DNA from: Listeria innocua
GTDB lineage: Bacteria > Bacillota > Bacilli > Lactobacillales > Listeriaceae
Length of the DNA stretch: 64,000 nt
Direction: 5' to 3'
NCBI RefSeq assembly: GCF_028596125.1
Contig: NZ_CP117229.1
Coordinates: 728,001 to 792,000, forward strand
Shown here: positions 59,699 to 64,000 of the stretch, piece after piece
Layout of the letters: the number at the start of each line of letters is the position of its first letter
Position numbering within the stretch: position 1 is the stretch's first letter
Translations under genes and position numbers: made by a program
Notes under the pieces: model-generated
What the model was told of the DNA's origin: nothing
Seen by the model: the letters and a program-made list of their open reading frames with translations, nothing else
The model's database searches: none

Positions 59699-60547
59699 AT
59701 GAATGAAACTCAAAAATTAGTAGCAGCATCTCTTGAACGTAACTTTGGAAAAGACATCGGGGCACGTTATGAAGGAAACGAAGAAGCGCAGTTACGTGCC
59801 GAAGAAGTTATTGAGGAAATTGCTATCGTTATTGCACCACTTGTAGAAAAATTAGGAATCGAAAGTAAAACAGTGAAAAAAACGATTCCATTTTTATACG
59901 AACTTCAAAAAAATCAATTTTGTGATATGAGTGCCTATCCGTATCCACTTCTTTTGGTCAATGGAACGAGCGCGGATACTGAAAAATATTGGCGGGATTT
60001 ACCGACATATTGGACAGATGAAGCTAATAAAATCGTGCTCCCATATGTATTAGAACATATTAAAAATAATAAAGTACGCCAAAAACTATTATCTTTCCAT
60101 GCATGGTTGTTAGGTGAGGTAGCCGAGATGAACACAGAACTCGGAGCTCAGTTTCGGGTGAAATTAGTTTTTGAGTCAGATATGCGCATTCGTCTTAGAA
60201 TTTATGAAGTCGAGCAAATTGCCATCGAAGTTCATTTTTTAGATAATCATGATACGGAACAACAACATTTGGGCTATGATGTGAGTTTGGACGCGGAACT
60301 TGAGGTCAAAGCTAGACTATTGCTACGCCAAGGGATTTTAACAGAAAACCTAGGATTGGTAGCATTAAAAGCTTATATTCGCTCCGTTTTACCAATTGCA
60401 CATAGTTTGAAAAAGCTAGAAAAATTAACGGATGAAGAGGCGAAAAAATTAACTAAGTGGTTAACGCACGAAGAACCAAAAATTATGGAAGATACAGATT
60501 TAACTAGTAAAGCACTCGATTTCTTACAAAAAGTAGCACAGCAATAA
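59699..60547 (+). CDS. Hypothetical protein co-transcribed with P-type ATPase
   Basis: 282 residues, soluble, helical and acidic, no signal or membrane segment. I recognise no family. Blocks: EEVIEEIAIVIAPLVEKLG, CDMSAYPYPLLLVNG, KLLSFHAWLLGEVAEMN and a C-terminal KLEKLTDEEAKKLTKWL. AAAGGAGG precedes the ATG, 14 bp after the ATPase stop, implying a shared operon and perhaps a cytosolic partner or regulator of the pump. Confidence 0.75.
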   Translation: MNETQKLVAASLERNFGKDIGARYEGNEEAQLRAEEVIEEIAIVIAPLVEKLGIESKTVKKTIPFLYELQKNQFCDMSAYPYPLLLVNGTSADTEKYWRDLPTYWTDEANKIVLPYVLEHIKNNKVRQKLLSFHAWLLGEVAEMNTELGAQFRVKLVFESDMRIRLRIYEVEQIAIEVHFLDNHDTEQQHLGYDVSLDAELEVKARLLLRQGILTENLGLVALKAYIRSVLPIAHSLKKLEKLTDEEAKKLTKWLTHEEPKIMEDTDLTSKALDFLQKVAQQ

Positions 60548-60551
60548 GAAT

Positions 60552-60597
60552 AAAATGCTATTTGGAGGAAATTGATCCTAAATAGCATTTTATTTTT
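60552..60597 (+). terminator. Terminator after ATPase operon
   Basis: AAAATGCTATTT 60552-60563 pairs with AAATAGCATTTT 60580-60591, T-rich tail. Confidence 0.85.
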
Positions 60598-60658
60598 GCA
60601 AGTGAGATTGGTAGAATAGTAAAATGATACAATGATATTAGAAAAGAGGATGTAAAAA

Positions 60659-61216
60659 TTGATTCGACAAGCTAAAAAATCAGACGCGCCAAAAATTGCG
60701 CCACTTTTACTCGTAATATGGAAAGATATGGAGTTACCAATTTTAGAAGTAGAAACGGAAGAAGCAATTACAAATGCATTAATTGAAGCGATTCAAACCG
60801 AGGATTATCGTTATAGTTATCGACATCTTCATGTGTTTGAAAAAGATGGAGATATTGCCGGAGTTTTAGCAGGCTATCCTGGGAAAATTGAACCGGAAAT
60901 CGACCATGCGTGGAACGAGATTGCGAAAAAACACGGAATTACTTACGATGCGCCGATTTTTGTGGATAAAGAAACATTTCCAGGTGAATGGTATTTAGAT
61001 TCAATCGTAACAAATGAAAAATACCGCGGTCACGGCGTTGGAACAGCTTTACTTGCTAAATTAACAGAAATTGCTGCAAACGATGGCGAAAAAGTAGTCG
61101 GTTTAAATTGTGATAAAGGAAATCCACATGCGAAACGGTTGTATGAACGCTTAGGTTTTCATGTAACTGGGGAAATTAAACTGAGCGGCCACGACTATGA
61201 ACATATGCAAAAATAA
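60659..61216 (+). CDS. GNAT-family N-acetyltransferase
   Basis: 185 residues with a TTG start behind AAGAGGATG. LDSIVTNEKYRGHGVGTALLAKLTEIA carries the acetyl-CoA loop (RGHGVG); GNPHAKRLYERLGFHVTGEIKLSGHDYEHM ends the domain. Substrate unknown. Sixteen bp before the lipoprotein gene. Confidence 0.9.
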   Translation: MIRQAKKSDAPKIAPLLLVIWKDMELPILEVETEEAITNALIEAIQTEDYRYSYRHLHVFEKDGDIAGVLAGYPGKIEPEIDHAWNEIAKKHGITYDAPIFVDKETFPGEWYLDSIVTNEKYRGHGVGTALLAKLTEIAANDGEKVVGLNCDKGNPHAKRLYERLGFHVTGEIKLSGHDYEHMQK

Positions 61217-61232
61217 GAAATGAGGCAAACCA

Positions 61233-61895
61233 ATGAAAAAAATTATTTTCACGCTGCTACTTAGTTTAGTTTTAGTTCTCGCAGGATGCGCCAATGTAAC
61301 GAATACGGTGAAAGTCGACAAAAAAGGTGAGGCAATGATTTCCTTTGACATCGATATTTCATCAGTAGCAGGAATTTTCGCATCAAGTTATTCAGATCAA
61401 ATGGAAGCTAAACTAAAAGAAGCTGGCTTTACTGTTGATAAGAAATCAAATACAAGTTACCATATCGAAAAAAAATTAGCGAAGACTGAAACGACAAAAA
61501 GCGATATGAAGCCAGAAGATTTTGGCGTGAAAATTACTAATACGAAAAGTTTCTTCACACAAAAAATCAAAGTGGATGCAAATATTGACATCGAGAAAAT
61601 CTGGAAAAAAGAAGTAGCAGATGTCCCGTTTCCTAAAGAAATATTAAGTCAAATCGACTATACTTTTATTTTAGATTTACCAGTGTCGTCAATTGGTGAT
61701 AATAATGCTAAGAGCGTCGATGGTGGAAAGCTCACTTGGGACGTTCCACTTGATCAAAAATCCGAAATGTATTTTGAAGTCACTGTGCCAAACGTGAAAA
61801 ATATAGCGATTGTTGGTGGAATTCTACTCGTAGCGATTATTGGTTTATTGATTTACCTTATTAGAAAACATCGCAAAAAGAAAAGATTACAATAA
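61233..61895 (+). CDS. Lipoprotein with C-terminal membrane anchor (LppM/DUF3153-like)
   Basis: 220 residues. Signal KKIIFTLLLSLVLVLAGCAN with lipobox LAGC; mature part starts NTVKVDKKGEAMISFDIDIS as in LppM-type domains; the C terminus is a membrane span (IAIVGGILLVAIIGLLIYLI) and a basic tail. So it is held by both lipid and helix. Function unknown; co-transcribed with the acetyltransferase. Confidence 0.8.
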   Translation: MKKIIFTLLLSLVLVLAGCANVTNTVKVDKKGEAMISFDIDISSVAGIFASSYSDQMEAKLKEAGFTVDKKSNTSYHIEKKLAKTETTKSDMKPEDFGVKITNTKSFFTQKIKVDANIDIEKIWKKEVADVPFPKEILSQIDYTFILDLPVSSIGDNNAKSVDGGKLTWDVPLDQKSEMYFEVTVPNVKNIAIVGGILLVAIIGLLIYLIRKHRKKKRLQ

Positions 61896-61896
61896 A

Positions 61897-61935
61897 AAAA
61901 GTGTGAATCAGTTAGCTAAGCTGATTCACACTTTT
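61897..61935. terminator. Bidirectional terminator
   Basis: AAAAGTGTGAATCAG and CTGATTCACACTTTT, perfect 15-bp stem, 9-base loop. The merR stop is inside. Confidence 0.95.
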
Positions 61936-62301
61936 CTTTACGTCTTTTTCTAATTCTTCATAGCAAGCTAGTTTTTTCTCGATTTTTTTAAATGCGCGGT
62001 CCAGTTCAGCTTGCCGGCGATACATATCTTGTTGATGTTCTTTAAGTACAGCGATTCGTTCTGATACTGTTTCGTCGCCACATTTAGTTAATTCAACAAT
62101 TTCTTTCTGTTTCGCAAGTGGCATTCCAGTGACACGTAAACAAGTAAGTAATTCAAGCCAGTGCAGGGCATCATTATCGAAAATCCGGTTATTATTTTTA
62201 TCACGTGCTAGAAATGGAATTAACCCTTCTCGTTCATAGTAGCGAATCGTATGGGCGCTTAAACCCGTGTGCTCGGAAGCTTCTTTAATTGTTTGTTGCA
62301 C
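61912..62301 (-). CDS. MerR-family regulator (of the adjacent aldo-keto reductase)
   Basis: 129 residues from GTG at 62301 (AGAGGTGATT upstream). HTH: TIKEASEHTGLSAHTIRYYEREGLIPFLARDKNNNRIFDNDALHWLE; coiled coil afterwards. Divergent from the aldo-keto reductase whose promoter has the matching 19-bp spacer. No metal-binding Cys cluster. Confidence 0.9.
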   Translation of the reverse strand: MQQTIKEASEHTGLSAHTIRYYEREGLIPFLARDKNNNRIFDNDALHWLELLTCLRVTGMPLAKQKEIVELTKCGDETVSERIAVLKEHQQDMYRRQAELDRAFKKIEKKLACYEELEKDVKKSVNQLS

Positions 62302-62358
62302 TAAAATCACCTCTTTTTTTCTTAATAATAGCACCTTGAAAATCGAAAAGCCAAATGT

Positions 62359-62389
62359 TTGCCTTTGAGTATACTCTAAGGTGTATAGT
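62359..62389 (+). promoter_or_regulatory. MerR-type promoter of the aldo-keto reductase, 19-bp spacer
   Basis: TTGCCT (62359-62364) and TATAGT (62384-62389) are separated by 19 bp that contain the near-perfect dyad CTTTGAGTATACTCTAAG. Expected to be activated by the divergent MerR protein. Confidence 0.85.
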
Positions 62390-62421
62390 AAACGTGTTAA
62401 TACTTTTAGGAGGCGGATAAA

Positions 62422-63246
62422 TTGAACTTAAAAGATACAGTAAAACTTGCAAATGGTGTAGAAATGCCCCGTTTAGGATTTGGCGTATGGAAAGTACAAG
62501 ACGGCGACGAAGCAGTAAATTCTGTTAAATGGGCAATCGAAGCTGGTTACATTAGCATTGATACAGCTGCTGCTTACAAAAATGAAGAAGGTGTTGGTCA
62601 AGCGATTAAAGAGTCTGGCGTTAAAAGAGAAGACTTATTCGTAACAACCAAACTTTGGAATGCAGAGCAAGGCTATGAATCTACTCTAGCTGCTTTTGAT
62701 GAAAGCTTACGTAAACTAGAACTTGATTATGTAGACCTTTATTTAATTCACTGGCCAGTCGAAGGAAAATTCAAAGATACTTGGCGCGCTTTTGAAAAAT
62801 TATATAAAGATAAACGCGTTCGAGCAATTGGCGTATGTAACTTCCACGAACATCACCTAAAAGAATTAATGGAAGATGCGGAAATCGCTCCAATGGTTAA
62901 CCAAATTGAATTACATCCGCAATTAACACAAGAACCATTACGTAAATTCTGTGCTGAAAACAACATTGTAGTAGAAGCTTGGTCTCCACTTGGTAACGGT
63001 AAACTTCTTGCTAACCCAGAAATTAAAGCAATTGCTGATGCACATGGTAAATCAGTTGCACAAGTTATTCTTCGCTGGGACTTACAAATTGGCGTAGTTA
63101 CTATTCCAAAATCAGTTCACCAAGAACGTATTATCCAAAATGCCGATATTTTCGACTTCGAATTAAGTGATGAAGAAGTTGCAAAAATCAGCGGATTAAA
63201 TAAAGATGAAAGAACTGGCCCAGACCCAGATAATTTCAATTTCTAA
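62422..63246 (+). CDS. Aldo-keto reductase
   Basis: 274 residues, TTG start behind AGGAGGCGG. NAD(P)H-dependent AKR (YvgN/YtbE type): [15 protein letters not shown] with catalytic Asp and Tyr, VTTKLW with Lys, [10 protein letters not shown] with His, and the [26 protein letters not shown] site. Reduces aldehydes such as methylglyoxal or other reactive carbonyls. Controlled by the divergent MerR. Confidence 0.95.
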   Translation: MNLKDTVKLANGVEMPRLGFGVWKVQDGDEAVNSVKWAIEAGYISIDTAAAYKNEEGVGQAIKESGVKREDLFVTTKLWNAEQGYESTLAAFDESLRKLELDYVDLYLIHWPVEGKFKDTWRAFEKLYKDKRVRAIGVCNFHEHHLKELMEDAEIAPMVNQIELHPQLTQEPLRKFCAENNIVVEAWSPLGNGKLLANPEIKAIADAHGKSVAQVILRWDLQIGVVTIPKSVHQERIIQNADIFDFELSDEEVAKISGLNKDERTGPDPDNFNF

Positions 63247-63277
63247 AAGAAAAACGAAGAAACTGCTAATTAAAATA

Positions 63278-63315
63278 AAATCCCTTCCGACTTTTCATAG
63301 CGGGAGGGATTTTTG
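63278..63315 (+). terminator. Terminator of the aldo-keto reductase gene
   Basis: AAATCCCT...CC (63278-63287) pairs with GG...AGGGATTTTT; T-rich tail. Confidence 0.8.
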
Positions 63316-63356
63316 CTATGTTTTTATGCTACAATAAACTAAAAAAAGAGGTTACT

Positions 63357-64000
63357 ATGGAGCGAAAAACGATTATTCAAAAGCGGTTCATAAACCAAAG
63401 ATTAGCTGAGACTACATGGCTTTCGTCCCCTGAAGAAGTAGTGTTTCATTTTGGTGCGATGCAGTCTCAAAATTATGGTCAATCACTTTGGGCAGTTGGA
63501 AGTAGATTAATTACTCCAAATGAGCAAACTGTAAAACAAGCGATTGATGAAGGTGAAATTATCCGAACGTGGCTTTTGCGAGGAACAATTCATCTTTTTT
63601 CGGCACGTGATTATCACTGGTTGATGGATTTAATTGCCCCGAGGATAGATAAAATTTGTAAGCCATATCGAACTAAATTAGGTTTAACAGAAGACATTCT
63701 AAGTAAATCTACGGAGGTTGTAAAAACACTTGTAGCAGAGCATGCGATAACGCGAAAAGACTTAGCTCTGAACTTAGCGAAACATGATTTACCTAGCAGC
63801 GGCATCCCGTTTGCGCAGTTATTGGTCTACTTAAGCTCGCGGAAAATTATTTGCTCTGGCGCGGATGAAACCTTTCGAAACACAATTCATATTCCAGCTC
63901 CTGAGTACACTTATACCCGAGAAGAAGCGTTGAAAGAATTGGCAAAGCGCTACATACAAAGCCACGCGCCAGCTACTTTAAAAGACTTTTGCTTTTGGTC
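63357..64000 (+). CDS. AlkZ/YcaQ-like winged-helix DNA glycosylase (3' truncated by window end)
   Basis: ATG at 63357 after AAGAGG; open for 214 codons to the window edge. HTH_42 family: QKRFINQRLAETTWLSSPEEVVFHFGAMQSQNYGQS with the catalytic-type Gln-x-Gln at residues 36-38, RTWLLRGTIHLFSARDYHWL and FRNTIHIP. Members such as Streptomyces AlkZ and E. coli YcaQ/AlkX unhook DNA interstrand crosslinks or remove bulky alkyl bases. The remaining C-terminal part lies outside the window. Confidence 0.8.
   Translation, partial: MERKTIIQKRFINQRLAETTWLSSPEEVVFHFGAMQSQNYGQSLWAVGSRLITPNEQTVKQAIDEGEIIRTWLLRGTIHLFSARDYHWLMDLIAPRIDKICKPYRTKLGLTEDILSKSTEVVKTLVAEHAITRKDLALNLAKHDLPSSGIPFAQLLVYLSSRKIICSGADETFRNTIHIPAPEYTYTREEALKELAKRYIQSHAPATLKDFCFW

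Noticed and set aside
1-64000. CRISPR arrays, tRNA/rRNA genes, insertion sequences, prophage or integration sites
   Set aside because: No regular repeat-spacer array, transposase, integrase or cloverleaf was noticed by reading; a dedicated search would be needed to exclude small cases.

Overview
The window looks like a chromosomal stretch of a Listeria species (L. monocytogenes or a close relative such as L. innocua). The evidence is low GC, Firmicute-type GGAGG ribosome binding sites with frequent TTG/GTG starts, and a gene order that matches from memory the lmo0758-lmo0825 neighbourhood of L. monocytogenes: hflXr, lplA2, mpo mannose PTS with manR, the LOV-STAS photoreceptor, relP, potABCD and fabK. 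No database was consulted. I see no rRNA, tRNA, CRISPR, insertion sequence or prophage; this is ordinary backbone with several well-regulated metabolic and stress modules.

Layout. 1-3240: quinone/electrophile-detoxification operon (two ring-cleavage dioxygenase-like VOC proteins, an MhqD-like carboxylesterase, a flavin reductase). 3251-4823: HflX-type ribosome-splitting GTPase behind a long leader containing a 14-codon ORF with an RLR macrolide-arrest motif. 4889-6756: metallophosphatase and lipoate ligase. 6805-13483: a compact alpha-1,6-mannan oligosaccharide module (cre, GH125, ABC importer, GH76), with a convergent GntR/LacI regulator that shares a palindromic operator with the operon. 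13599-19518: membrane protein, regulators, YhdH-type oxidoreductase, lipid kinase, GRAM-like protein, ROK kinase and a UPF0266 membrane protein. 19635-25533: mannose-family PTS (D, C, B, A on the minus strand) behind a sigma-54 promoter, with its activator manR upstream.

25729-41460: azoreductase, two amino-acid permeases (the second, lysine-type, under a lysine riboswitch), a 1475-residue HgdC/BadF-like ATPase, PhzF, YbaK, a lipoprotein, a nitrilase-family amidase, DUF554, an SDR, RarD, YceI and MarR. 41514-45745: LOV-STAS blue-light sensor, HesB-like protein, small alarmone synthetase and Na+/H+ antiporter. 45833-50289: XRE-cupin regulator with the complete polyamine ABC transporter potABCD.

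50351-64000: SDR with MerR regulator, cytoplasmic alpha-carbonic anhydrase, an HD-type (p)ppGpp hydrolase-like protein, ROK fructokinase, FabK-type enoyl reductase, MarR plus PaiA-like acetyltransferase, VOC protein, P-type Ca2+-ATPase with an unknown partner, GNAT, lipoprotein, MerR with a divergent aldo-keto reductase, and a truncated AlkZ/YcaQ-like DNA glycosylase at the right edge.

Recurring themes are carbohydrate sensing through the PTS (mpo/manR, cre), MerR switches with 19-bp promoter spacers (two cases), RNA-based control (antibiotic attenuator, lysine riboswitch), alarmone metabolism (synthetase and candidate hydrolase) and polyamine handling (pot plus PaiA-like). The most interesting loci are the RLR leader of hflX, the cytoplasmic mannan module with its operator, the giant activase with an orphan TetR-type palindrome upstream, and the MerR/SDR intergenic region, which holds an unannotated 53-codon frame.
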